36,363 nt of DNA from Paludibacteraceae bacterium (GCA_024400275.1 JAKSMY010000016.1:1-36363); one strand, 5' to 3'; numbered from the stretch's first letter, positions 28,894-36,159 are shown. The notes: generated by a model from the sequence alone, not told the origin. Numbers and translations: made by a program.

Positions 28894-29578
28894 TGCTGCG
28901 CCTTTCTTGGCACAGTGTTTAACATCTATCAAAATGCAGACCTACCAAGACCTGCAGGTTATCTTGATAGATGACGGTTCTACCGATGAATCCAGCAAAA
29001 TTGCCCAATCGTTTGTAGATGCTGACGCACGTTTCTCGCTCATTCATCAAACCAATCAGGGGCAGGGAGCAGCACGCAATAGGGGGTTAGAAAAAGCCAC
29101 AGGTGAGTACCTCATTTTTGTAGATGCAGATGACTATTTGGATAATGATTTCATCGCACAACACCTTGCTGCTATTGAAAATGCTGATTATGTGCAATCC
29201 GGGTATCGTAGGGTAAACATAGAAGGGAATATATTGGAGCAAAAACTCCCTCGCCATCGCTATCAATTCACATCTCCATGCATGCGACTATATCGCACCT
29301 CATGGTTAAAAGAGAACGCCCTTTGTTTCCCCACTGATATGATTTACGAAGATGTGATATTCTCCTTGTCGCTTTGGGGTACTCAACCCAAAATTCAATT
29401 CATACACTATATTGGTTATAATTACACTTGCAATCCCCACTCCACCACTTCAAAGTTTAATGTATTGGCACAAAAACAACTTTTTAATATCATTCGGTAT
29501 AGCAACGTACCCCGTTGGTTAAAACTCTTAACTATACTACGACTTAAAATTCATTTTTGCAAAAGTTCATCGTTATGA
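28853..29578 (+). CDS. GT2-family glycosyltransferase
   Basis: A GT-A fold transferase of 241 residues. The start MDSKLCSIIVPIYNAAPFL is the classical GT2 nucleotide-binding strand. IDDGSTDES (39-47), NQGQGAARNRGL (68-79) and FVDADDYLDNDF (89-100, with the DxD-type metal site) are all present. It is short for the family (300 or more residues is usual) and lacks an obvious C-terminal membrane or acceptor domain, ending just after a basic helix. It overlaps the previous gene by 41 bp and the next by 4 bp (ATGA). It probably adds a sugar to the same surface glycan as the neighbouring GT genes. Confidence 0.9.
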   Translation: MDSKLCSIIVPIYNAAPFLAQCLTSIKMQTYQDLQVILIDDGSTDESSKIAQSFVDADARFSLIHQTNQGQGAARNRGLEKATGEYLIFVDADDYLDNDFIAQHLAAIENADYVQSGYRRVNIEGNILEQKLPRHRYQFTSPCMRLYRTSWLKENALCFPTDMIYEDVIFSLSLWGTQPKIQFIHYIGYNYTCNPHSTTSKFNVLAQKQLFNIIRYSNVPRWLKLLTILRLKIHFCKSSSL

Positions 29579-31632
29579 AACGCCTATTATTTGTTTTTTT
29601 ATCTGTTGCCGGCATTAGTTCTATGCACGCTGCCACGTATTATTGTTCGCCTACCGGCACAGGTGATGGCAACTCGTATGCCACACCTTGCTCGTTCAGC
29701 AAAGGGTTGAACTGTGTTTCCTTACCCGGTGATACCTTATACCTATTGGGTGGGCAGTATGATTTACAGAAGACAACACTCAACTACAATGGTACCAAAT
29801 CCAAGATGCTTGTTATTAGCGGTTACCCGGGTGAACAAGCTATTTTGGACTTTAGAAAGGTCTCTTATGGCACACGTGGTTTGCAGATTTCCAAAACATC
29901 AACCTATATTCATATTAAAAACCTTACCCTCCGTTATTCAGGCAAGAATAACCTATATAATGAAGGTTCTTATTGCCGCTTTGAGAATTTAGACATCTAT
30001 GGTTCCGCCGATTCAGGCTGTCAAATGAAGGGAGGCGGTAATAACCTGATTATTAACTGCGATAGTCACGATAATTTTGACTACGAGTTAGGCGGTTTGA
30101 CAGCGTGTGACTTTGGCGGCAACGCTGACGGCTTTGCCGATAAACAGCATACAGGAGCCCCCAATCACTACATCGGTTGCCGTTCGTGGAATAACTCAGA
30201 CGATGGCTGGGACTTTTTCGACCGAACATGTACCGGCACAATTATCGAGAATTGCATCTGCTATCAGAATGGTCCCCAGTATTACGATATGCGAAACCAT
30301 GCCCGCTATGAGACCGATAAACAATGGTTCGACCAATTCCAAACGCCTATTACCGTCACGACGAAAACAGGCGAGACCAAGACATGTTCTTTGGAGCACT
30401 ACTACAATAACGGCAACGGAAACGGCTTCAAAGTAGGCGGTAATTACTCCAAACACGATGTTACCGTACACCACTGTTTGGCGATTGCCAACCGTGTAAA
30501 GGGATTTGACCAAAATAACGATGACGGACAGATGGAATTTTACAATTGCACAGGTTATGACAACGGTGCTAATTTTGGTTTCACTACCAAATATGGCAAA
30601 AACGTTTTGGTTAATAACCTTTCCTACAATAGCCGTGGTTCTGAAAGTTATCGTGCCCAGACCGTATTACGCAACGAATATAACTCTTGGAACGATGCCA
30701 TACACCCTGCTGCTAACACATTCGCTTCGTTAGACACAACCGTTATCTTATCCCCACGTATGCAAGATGGATCTTTGCCTGATTGGACTTTGTTGCATCC
30801 GTTGGAATCCTCTCCTTTGGTGGACCGTGGCACGCCATTGACCTATATCTATTATGGCAAAGCACCGGATTTAGGTTGTTATGAGTATGAAATTGGAGAA
30901 CCCGTCATTCCAGACCCCGGACCACAACCGGAACCGGAGGACACCACCGGTATCAAAATAGCTTTTGTTACAACACCGGGGGCGGCTGCCGATAAAAAAC
31001 TGATACAGTTTCTGAAGGCAGATAACGTCTTCTATATCAAAACGATAGATGCCTCCGATTATTTAGATCTAAGTGGTTGCAAGGCGGTTATTCTTAGCCC
31101 TGTTCCAAGCAGTTCTGCCATCGGTGCTCAATCGCTAAAAGATACCAACCTTCCGTTTTTGTGTTTGAAACCGTTTATGTGTAAGAACACCGTATGGAAT
31201 TGGTGTACGCCTGCCAATACCGCCTATGCAGACATAACAATTACCGAAACGAGCCACCCTATCTTCAATGGACTTACTTCTCCCATTACCATATATAGTC
31301 AGGTCGGTAGCGGAAAAGGCGTAGCCACTATGTCCTCTTGGCTATTGGACAACGTATCTACCTTGGCAACGTGCCATAATGCCGATGCTATCGTGGAACG
31401 GGACAAAATGCTGATGATGGGTTTATCCGAATTTAGTTTGGCGGACATTACGGAAGACGGACTCAATCTGGTTCGCAATGCCCTTTATTATTTATTACAC
31501 ATGAGCCCTACGCCGACTGATTTGCCCAAATATAATAACAACGTGTCCTTTGTTAAATACGTACATCAAGGTATGTTTTATTTGAAATCCGGTAGTCATC
31601 TCTACACATTACAAGGGCAAAAACTTCGTTAA
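29575..31632 (+). CDS. Secreted PL9-like parallel beta-helix protein with GATase-like C-terminal domain
   Basis: A 685-residue exported protein. The signal peptide MKRLLFVFLSVAGISSMHA is cut near 19/20. Residues about 20-445 form a right-handed beta-helix resembling polysaccharide lyase family 9. The segment NADGFADKQ (183-191) has Lys190 where PL9 enzymes keep the catalytic Lys, and NNSDDGWDFF (206-215) has Asp209, Asp210 and Asp213 in the Ca2+ site pattern. A Pro-rich linker (about 447-462) leads to a flavodoxin/ThuA-like alpha-beta domain (about 465-645). The last 20 residues (GMFYLKSGSHLYTLQGQ) match the shared tail. Its place at the end of a polysaccharide module suggests trimming of that glycan rather than pectin use. 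The start overlaps GT2 by 4 bp. Confidence 0.75.
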   Translation: MKRLLFVFLSVAGISSMHAATYYCSPTGTGDGNSYATPCSFSKGLNCVSLPGDTLYLLGGQYDLQKTTLNYNGTKSKMLVISGYPGEQAILDFRKVSYGTRGLQISKTSTYIHIKNLTLRYSGKNNLYNEGSYCRFENLDIYGSADSGCQMKGGGNNLIINCDSHDNFDYELGGLTACDFGGNADGFADKQHTGAPNHYIGCRSWNNSDDGWDFFDRTCTGTIIENCICYQNGPQYYDMRNHARYETDKQWFDQFQTPITVTTKTGETKTCSLEHYYNNGNGNGFKVGGNYSKHDVTVHHCLAIANRVKGFDQNNDDGQMEFYNCTGYDNGANFGFTTKYGKNVLVNNLSYNSRGSESYRAQTVLRNEYNSWNDAIHPAANTFASLDTTVILSPRMQDGSLPDWTLLHPLESSPLVDRGTPLTYIYYGKAPDLGCYEYEIGEPVIPDPGPQPEPEDTTGIKIAFVTTPGAAADKKLIQFLKADNVFYIKTIDASDYLDLSGCKAVILSPVPSSSAIGAQSLKDTNLPFLCLKPFMCKNTVWNWCTPANTAYADITITETSHPIFNGLTSPITIYSQVGSGKGVATMSSWLLDNVSTLATCHNADAIVERDKMLMMGLSEFSLADITEDGLNLVRNALYYLLHMSPTPTDLPKYNNNVSFVKYVHQGMFYLKSGSHLYTLQGQKLR

Positions 31633-31643
31633 TCTCTATACCT

Positions 31644-32897
31644 ATGAACGACCCCATCTTACACATCTTGCACCGCGAAGTTATCCCTGCTATCGGTTGT
31701 ACGGAGCCGATTGCCGTTGCTTTGTGTGTTGCACGGGCTAAGGAACAATTAGGCGTTGAGCCCGATGCCATAGAAGTGCAACTGAGCAAAAACATCTACA
31801 AAAATGCTCTTTCCGTTGGTATTCCCAATACAGGTATGACAGGTCTTCCCATTGCCGTAGCTTTAGGTGCTACAATAGGGCGAAGTGAATGGCAATTGGA
31901 AGTACTGCGAGACACGACACCTGAAGCCGTAGCGTACGCACGGGAATACATGGAACAAATCCCTATCCGGATATCAATCGTACCCGATGCACCCGATGTA
32001 CTGTATATTCACACTACGGTGCATAAAGGTGCCCAACAGGCCCAATCCACTACGGTAGGTTCGCATACGGGACAAATCGATACATCTGACACTAATCATC
32101 AGCAAGAGAGCAAGTTATCGTCCTTCCGGCAGGTATATGACTATGCTCTGAACGTTCAAACCCAAGATGTTCTGTTCTTGTTAGACGGAGCAGAAATGAA
32201 TTTGCGTGCAGCTGAATATGCCTTTGAGCATCCGTGTGGTCACTGTTTGGGACGTATTTTGGCAAAACACGACAATGGTATTTTTGAACGTATCTTGGCA
32301 TATACCAGTGGTGCTTGCGATGCACGTATGTCCGGGGCAATGGTTTCCGTTATGTCCAATTCAGGCTCCGGCAATCAAGGCATCAGTTGTTCAGTTCCTG
32401 TATTACTCTATGCTCGCCATATAGGTGCGTCTGAAGAGCAAACGATACGTGCATTGACACTCAGCAATCTGACCGTTATTTACATCAAACAATCGTTGGG
32501 ACGTTTGTCTGCATTATGCGGGTGCGTAGTGGCAGCAACAGGTTCCGCAGTCGGTATTACAATGTTGAAGGGAGGGCAATATGAAGAAACGACATACGCC
32601 ATCAAAAATATGATTGCCAATATATCCGGCATGATATGCGATGGAGCCAAACCGGGTTGTGCCCTCAAAGTTACCAGTGGTGTGGCTACGGCTGTCATTG
32701 CTGCAAGTTTGGCTATGGAACATAGTTATCCGGAGGCGACTGAGGGTATTATAGACGAAGACATCGACTGCACCATTCATAATTTGACACGAATCGGTCA
32801 CGATGGCATGTCCCAAACCGACGATTTAATCCTGCAAATCATGTCCTCTAAGCAATTTCCCCTCCTTCCACATCATCGCCACTACAAAACCGAATAA
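31644..32897 (+). CDS. cyuA: CyuA/UPF0597 family protein (L-cysteine desulfidase / serine dehydratase alpha-like)
   Basis: Members of this family are Fe-S dependent lyases; E. coli CyuA (YhaM) degrades cysteine, and the fold is related to the L-serine dehydratase alpha chain. The 417-residue product starts with the hallmark PAIGCTEPIAVAL (Cys19), and has SVGIPNTGMTGLPIAVALGA, CGHCLGR, SNSGSGNQG and GMICDGAKPGCALK, with the conserved Cys residues expected to hold the cluster. It follows the PL9-like gene by 11 bp and ends the plus-strand run. The last 72 bp are also the 3' end of an opposing gene. Substrate (Cys or Ser) is not decidable by eye. Confidence 0.9.
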   Translation: MNDPILHILHREVIPAIGCTEPIAVALCVARAKEQLGVEPDAIEVQLSKNIYKNALSVGIPNTGMTGLPIAVALGATIGRSEWQLEVLRDTTPEAVAYAREYMEQIPIRISIVPDAPDVLYIHTTVHKGAQQAQSTTVGSHTGQIDTSDTNHQQESKLSSFRQVYDYALNVQTQDVLFLLDGAEMNLRAAEYAFEHPCGHCLGRILAKHDNGIFERILAYTSGACDARMSGAMVSVMSNSGSGNQGISCSVPVLLYARHIGASEEQTIRALTLSNLTVIYIKQSLGRLSALCGCVVAATGSAVGITMLKGGQYEETTYAIKNMIANISGMICDGAKPGCALKVTSGVATAVIAASLAMEHSYPEATEGIIDEDIDCTIHNLTRIGHDGMSQTDDLILQIMSSKQFPLLPHHRHYKTE

Positions 32898-33233
32898 CTG
32901 ACTATATAGTTTTTCGCCTTTTCGAACATGCTCTAAATGCTCTTTCCAGCGTTGTTCCCACATCGCTTTCTTCGTCGCATTCGCCAGTTCTTCATGGGCT
33001 TTCGTCAGCACTTCCTTATAGGCCGTTCTATGAGCTGTCAATCTCTCCGAATAGGCTCCCTCATGTTTGTGTAAGCAGTAGGTTTCGTTCTTGCCTACAA
33101 TAACTTTTCCATTGGGTAATCTGTGTTTTTTAGTCCGTGAGACCAACATTCTACCTGTTTCATCAAATTTTCTTCGGGTTGTCAATCGCCCGTCCAATTC
33201 CTCAATAGGATCAAAGTATGTTACCTTTGCCAT
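32826..33233 (-). CDS. Hypothetical protein, 135 residues
   Basis: A small basic soluble protein that I cannot place in a characterised family. The N-terminus MAKVTYFDPIEELDGRL resembles a group of short Bacteroidales proteins that open with 'MAK(V/L)xY.P...I.GKL' and have no known function. The middle (ARG/LYS-rich, RRKFDETGRML, KKHRLPNGKVIVGKNETY) looks like a small beta domain. The C-terminal half (LTAHRTAYKEVLTKAHEELANATKK) is helical. It overlaps cyuA tail to tail by 72 bp. It has a strong promoter at 33442-33473 and an unusually long, repetitive leader of about 200 nt, which argues that it is a real, separately controlled gene. Confidence 0.7.
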   Translation of the reverse strand: MAKVTYFDPIEELDGRLTTRRKFDETGRMLVSRTKKHRLPNGKVIVGKNETYCLHKHEGAYSERLTAHRTAYKEVLTKAHEELANATKKAMWEQRWKEHLEHVRKGEKLYSQLFGFVVAMMWKEGKLLRGHDLQD

Positions 33234-33278
33234 GATTTATGTTATGTTATTATGTTGTGTTATCTTATTTTGTGTTGT

Positions 33279-33382
33279 GTTTATGCGTTTATGCGTTTAT
33301 ATGTTTATGTTTTTTCCGAGCATTTTCTTTACTATTCCTTTATGATTCCTTTACTATTTCTTTATGATTCCTTTATGATATA
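33279..33382. repeat. Low-complexity leader with an 11-bp tandem repeat
   Basis: In the leader of the 135-residue gene, an 11-bp unit of form TTTAnnATTCC (TTTACTATTCC/TTTATGATTCC) is repeated about five times from 33328 to 33382, the units alternating so that a 22-bp period is nearly exact (33328-33349 against 33350-33371, one mismatch). A separate TTTATGCG-like octamer repeats at 33279-33311. Confidence 0.65.
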
Positions 33383-33441
33383 GTATACGCCATCGAAGGG
33401 ATACAATGCCTTTATAATGACCTGTAACTCTTTTTTCGTTG

Positions 33442-33473
33442 CAAAGATACTAAAAATTTTCCATATCTGCAAA
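33442..33473 (-). promoter_or_regulatory. Promoter for the 135-residue hypothetical gene
   Basis: Minus-strand TTTG (33470-33473), 20-nt spacer, TATCTTTG (33442-33449). It gives a leader of about 200 nt that carries the tandem repeats. Confidence 0.8.
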
Positions 33474-33500
33474 TCAACTACAAAATCGCAAGAGGATTTC

Positions 33501-33534
33501 CATCGCAGCCACTTATGGTTGCGATGTTTTTTTT
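33501..33534 (+). terminator. Rho-independent terminator, plus strand
   Basis: 10-bp stem (33501-33510 with 33517-33526, one G-T pair), 6-nt loop and eight T residues (33527-33534). No confident plus-strand gene ends nearby. It may stop read-through from the cyuA operon or an antisense transcript of the hypothetical gene. Confidence 0.8.
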
Positions 33535-33553
33535 GCATTTTTTTGCCAAAAAA

Positions 33554-33583
33554 CTTGCCCCCCTTTCTAAGAAGTTATCTTTG
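33554..33583 (+). promoter_or_regulatory. Promoter of a candidate small RNA
   Basis: CTTG (33554-33557), 18-nt spacer, TATCTTTG (33576-33583). The -7 box is perfect; the -33 box and spacing are one step off consensus. It predicts a transcript starting near 33590. Confidence 0.55.
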
Positions 33584-33589
33584 CACCTG

Positions 33590-33870
33590 TTTAGAACTGG
33601 AGCAGTAAAGTATCAATCCTGCCAACGACAAAGAGAGATTATGCAAGAGCGTATGCAATGGCCATTGTTAAGAACGGCTCAGCACCGCAAATGGCAGATG
33701 TATATGCCGGCTGGACCCTCGCGTTCGGCTAATGGACGCAAGCCCAGATACCGCGACCGATTTCTCAAAACGGCTACCGCAAGGGCAATACTCAACAAGG
33801 CGGTAAGAGTCCGTTCTAGGCACTGGAACGAGGTTGATGAGAGCAGTCAGAAATGGCTGCTCTTTTTTTT
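33590..33870 (+). ncRNA. Candidate small RNA of about 280 nt (promoter to terminator)
   Basis: A free-standing transcription unit with no convincing gene. The 5' edge is set by the promoter just upstream and the 3' edge by a strong terminator. Local helices include CAATGG/CCATTG (self-complementary, near 33656-33668) and GTTCTAG/CTGGAAC (a 7-bp stem with a GCA loop, near 33812). A long-range match of ATCAATCC near the 5' end with GGTTGAT near 33830 would close the whole molecule. A basic 80-codon frame (33641-33883) and a shorter, more protein-like frame (about 33595-33729, no ATG at its start) cross it, so a decayed small gene is the alternative. It does not carry the core motifs of RNase P RNA, tmRNA or SRP RNA. 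Confidence 0.4.
33841..33870 (+). terminator. Rho-independent terminator of the candidate small RNA
   Basis: 9-bp stem (33841-33849 with 33854-33862, one G-T pair), GAAA tetraloop, eight T residues (33863-33870). Confidence 0.85.
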
Positions 33871-33883
33871 GTCGATGACCTGA

Positions 33884-34040
33884 GAGGTTATTTGTTTTTC
33901 ATTTTTGAGATAGAAGGCGCTCCCACGATGTGCTGAGCGCGACTTGGAAGGAGGAGAGGGTCTATATGCCAATTTACACTGCAAAAACAACAAGAGGAGA
34001 TTCCTCTCCCCTTGTGCAAATAATGTTTTCTAATAGATGT
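33884..34040. other. Intergenic stretch without a recognised gene
   Basis: It contains a GCGCTC/GAGCGC inverted repeat near 33917-33941 and the terminator-like hairpin of the leucine-rich-repeat gene. A 71-codon frame at 33930-34145 runs antisense into that gene and has no family features, so I do not call it. Confidence 0.5.
33981..34007 (-). terminator. Terminator of the leucine-rich-repeat gene
   Basis: Perfect 6-bp stem AGAGGA/TCCTCT (33993-33998 with 34002-34007), 3-nt loop. On the minus strand it is followed by a T-rich tract (33981-33992), about 35 bp past the stop codon. Moderate strength. Confidence 0.55.
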
Positions 34041-35402
34041 CTATTTTACTTTCAGTCCTATAGCGTTGTAGAGTTTATCGCCACGGCGAATATACAATTG
34101 ATTACCAAAGATGAACTTGTTGCCTATTTTTGGGTCTATAGTTAGATTTTCCAGTATAGTTGGTTCGTTGCCGATAGGTAAGATATTCGTAAATTTCTTC
34201 CATTCATTGGCTGCCTTATATGCTTCTACACTACCAGCAGGCACATAAAGCGGAATGTATATGTCCACCCAATCAAAACAATCCCTTCCACACGCAGGAG
34301 GTGTCGTTGCCTCGCAAGTAATAGAAGTCAAAGCACGGCAACCTTCGAAAGCAAATTCTTCAATCGTTGTGACAGAATTGGGAATAGTGACAGCGGTCAA
34401 AGAAGAACAAGTATAGAAAGCTTCACTTACAATCGTTGTGACGGAATTAGGGACAGTGTACTCTGTACGTGGATTACGTGCAGGATACTGAAGTAATGTA
34501 TCTTTGGCATAATTGAATAACACTCCATCCACAGAAACATAATGTGTATTAGCAGCATCCACATCAATAGAGGTCAAACTAGTACAACGACAAAAAGCAG
34601 ACTGTCCAATCGTGGTGACAGAATTAGGGATGTTGACAGAGGTCAAAGAAGAGCAAGCATAGTAAGCCAGATCTTCAATCGTGGTGACAGAATTAGGGAT
34701 GTTGACAGAGGTCAAAGAAGAGCAATCATGGAAAGCCATTCTTTCAATCGTGGTGACGGAATTGGGAATAGAGACAGAAGTCAAACCATAGCACGTAGAG
34801 AAAACTCCCACTCCAATCGTTGTGACAGAATTAGGAATAGTGACAGAGGTCAAAGCACTGCACCAGGAGAAAGCAAATTCTCCAATCGTTGTGACAGAAT
34901 TAGGAATAGTGACAGAGGTCAAACCTGTACAACTTGCGAAAGCGCGACCTTGAATCTCTTTGACAGAATTGGGGATGGTGATAGAGGTCAAACCGCTGCA
35001 ATAATAGAAAGCATGATCTCCAATCGTTGTGACGAAATTGGGGATAGTGATAGAGGTCAAACCATAGCACCGATAAAAAGCCTCATTTCCAATTGTTGTG
35101 ACGGAATTTGGGATAGTGATAGAGGTTAGATTTGTGCAATAATAAAAAGCCTCATATCCAATTGTTGTGATTTCTCCGCTACAGGTAATTGTACCTGTGC
35201 CATTACTAAAAGTGTGCGAGGTGATTGCGGAGCCAAAAGTTGTTTTACCTACGCCCAAATAGTATTGATCACTCAAATCCTTCGTCGCCGTATAAGTAAT
35301 CGTGTTACTTGCCCGTAGGGCAGAGGTGACGCAGAAAGCAACCATTAAAACTAAAAATTTAGTTTTCTTAGCCACAAGGGCTTGTTTAATCTCGTTTTTC
35401 AT
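34041..35402 (-). CDS. BspA-type leucine-rich-repeat secreted protein
   Basis: A 453-residue surface protein of the BspA/LRR_5 group; members bind host or matrix proteins or mediate adhesion. The signal peptide covers about 1-31 (hydrophobic core KFLVLMVAFCVTSALRA). Nine 23-residue repeats run from 77 to about 283, each of the form 'SVTTIGxxAFxxCxxLTSxxIPN'. They are interrupted at about 280-317 by a non-repeat insert (VDGVLFNYAKDTLLQYPA), typical for this group, and followed by two more repeats. A GATTPP-like/PAG segment (about 365-410) comes next, then the C-terminal tail LYIRRGDKLYNAIGLKVK, shared with two other secreted proteins here. The gene starts 12 bp after the 209-residue gene and is probably co-transcribed with it. 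Confidence 0.9.
   Translation of the reverse strand: MKNEIKQALVAKKTKFLVLMVAFCVTSALRASNTITYTATKDLSDQYYLGVGKTTFGSAITSHTFSNGTGTITCSGEITTIGYEAFYYCTNLTSITIPNSVTTIGNEAFYRCYGLTSITIPNFVTTIGDHAFYYCSGLTSITIPNSVKEIQGRAFASCTGLTSVTIPNSVTTIGEFAFSWCSALTSVTIPNSVTTIGVGVFSTCYGLTSVSIPNSVTTIERMAFHDCSSLTSVNIPNSVTTIEDLAYYACSSLTSVNIPNSVTTIGQSAFCRCTSLTSIDVDAANTHYVSVDGVLFNYAKDTLLQYPARNPRTEYTVPNSVTTIVSEAFYTCSSLTAVTIPNSVTTIEEFAFEGCRALTSITCEATTPPACGRDCFDWVDIYIPLYVPAGSVEAYKAANEWKKFTNILPIGNEPTILENLTIDPKIGNKFIFGNQLYIRRGDKLYNAIGLKVK
34566..35174 (-). repeat. 69-bp coding tandem repeats (nine copies)
   Basis: The DNA encoding residues 77-279 of the leucine-rich-repeat protein. Neighbouring units are nearly identical at base level; for example the blocks beginning near 34613 and 34682 agree over more than 40 bases. 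Recent unit duplication or recombination between units is likely. Confidence 0.85.
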
Positions 35403-35433
35403 AATGTTTGTATTTTAAGAATGTTTGTATTTT
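35403..35433. repeat. 14-bp direct repeat before the leucine-rich-repeat gene
   Basis: AATGTTTGTATTTT occurs at 35403-35416 and 35420-35433. The second copy encodes the last residues of the 209-residue protein (SKYKH), the stop lies between the copies, and the first copy serves as the leader of the next gene. Confidence 0.7.
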
Positions 35434-36044
35434 GATAATTCATGACAATAAATACACAAAAAGTCTTCTATTTCAGCAGAAGAAAGAGGCTCTAATTCTG
35501 GGTATCGCGCTATTATTTCGGCTCTCTTAACGACATTGATACCATTTAATGGTACAACATTAAGTCCCAAATTAACAGCACCACCATAAGGACCATTGGG
35601 TTTCTTCGTGGTCGTGAATGTTGGTTTGTGGACATAGACATATTCACTTGGAGTTACATCATAATGAAGTGCCATGCGTTTGGCAATATCATAAATAAGC
35701 AAATTATTGATATTGCGTATTGTATATTTTGATGAACATACCAAACCTACACACACCGATGCCACATCATTGAATAAATCTTCAAAGGTAGCATAACTTT
35801 TGTGTGTTTCAACCATCTGTTTGATAGCATCATTAACTACAGCAAGTTTTTTAGAACCAATCATTCGTTGGTGAGGATGCAATCTCTGCTCCGTGAAATT
35901 ACCCCAAACACATTCGGGAGGTTGAGGAAAGTTTTTCAATTCTTCAGATAAGATCTGTCTTCGACACTTCTTATACTCCTCAACTAAATCTTGAAGCTTT
36001 TCCTTTCGTCTGCCTTGCAAAATAGACATTGAGCAGCAAGTCAT
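35415..36044 (-). CDS. Hypothetical protein, 209 residues
   Basis: A soluble protein of unknown function with no signal peptide or membrane segment. The N-terminal 40 residues are helical and charged (RRKEKLQDLVEEYKKCRRQILSEELK). The middle has KLAVVNDAIKQMV, an FEDLFNDVASVCVGL helix and INNLLIYDIAKRMALHYDV. The C-terminal third contains VHKPTFTTTKKPNGPYGGA, a basic loop, and ends with an acidic IEDFLCIYC helix. The Y-D-x-A-x-R-(I/M)-(A/G)-x-(H/F) pattern recalls the class of small Bacteroides proteins found near mobile elements, but I do not recognise a named domain. ATG 36042 is the first in the frame; Met6 (MSILQG) is also possible. It stands between the structured RNA and the leucine-rich-repeat gene. 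Confidence 0.65.
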   Translation of the reverse strand: MTCCSMSILQGRRKEKLQDLVEEYKKCRRQILSEELKNFPQPPECVWGNFTEQRLHPHQRMIGSKKLAVVNDAIKQMVETHKSYATFEDLFNDVASVCVGLVCSSKYTIRNINNLLIYDIAKRMALHYDVTPSEYVYVHKPTFTTTKKPNGPYGGAVNLGLNVVPLNGINVVKRAEIIARYPELEPLSSAEIEDFLCIYCHELSKYKHS

Positions 36045-36120
36045 AATTGATTAGATTTTAGTTTGCCTTCACAAATGGCAGAAGGCATTTGCCGGTTATA
36101 TTTGATTGACTACATACAAT

Positions 36121-36159
36121 AAAAAAAGCGCAGGTTCGAGTCGCTTACTCGTCCTGCAC
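36121..36159 (-). terminator. Terminator of the right-edge structured RNA
   Basis: Stem 36130-36134 with 36153-36157 and 36137-36141 with 36147-36151, 5-nt loop, asymmetric internal bulge. On the minus strand it ends in seven T residues (36127-36121). It separates the RNA from the 209-residue gene. Confidence 0.8.

Noticed and set aside
24358..31632. Complete capsule locus
   Set aside because: Initiating transferase, flippase, polymerase and export genes are all missing from the window.
33641..33883. Plus-strand frame of 80 codons as a gene
   Set aside because: Extremely Arg-rich, no family features, and it runs through the terminator and its T tract; it is probably an artefact of an RNA gene or a decayed gene.
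34542..35129. Plus-strand frame of 195 codons with repeats (NRGDRIRDVDRGQ)
   Set aside because: It is the antisense shadow of the leucine-rich-repeat gene; its repeats mirror the 69-bp coding units.
34566..35174. CRISPR-like array
   Set aside because: The regular repeats are coding, with no unique spacers, and translate into leucine-rich repeats.
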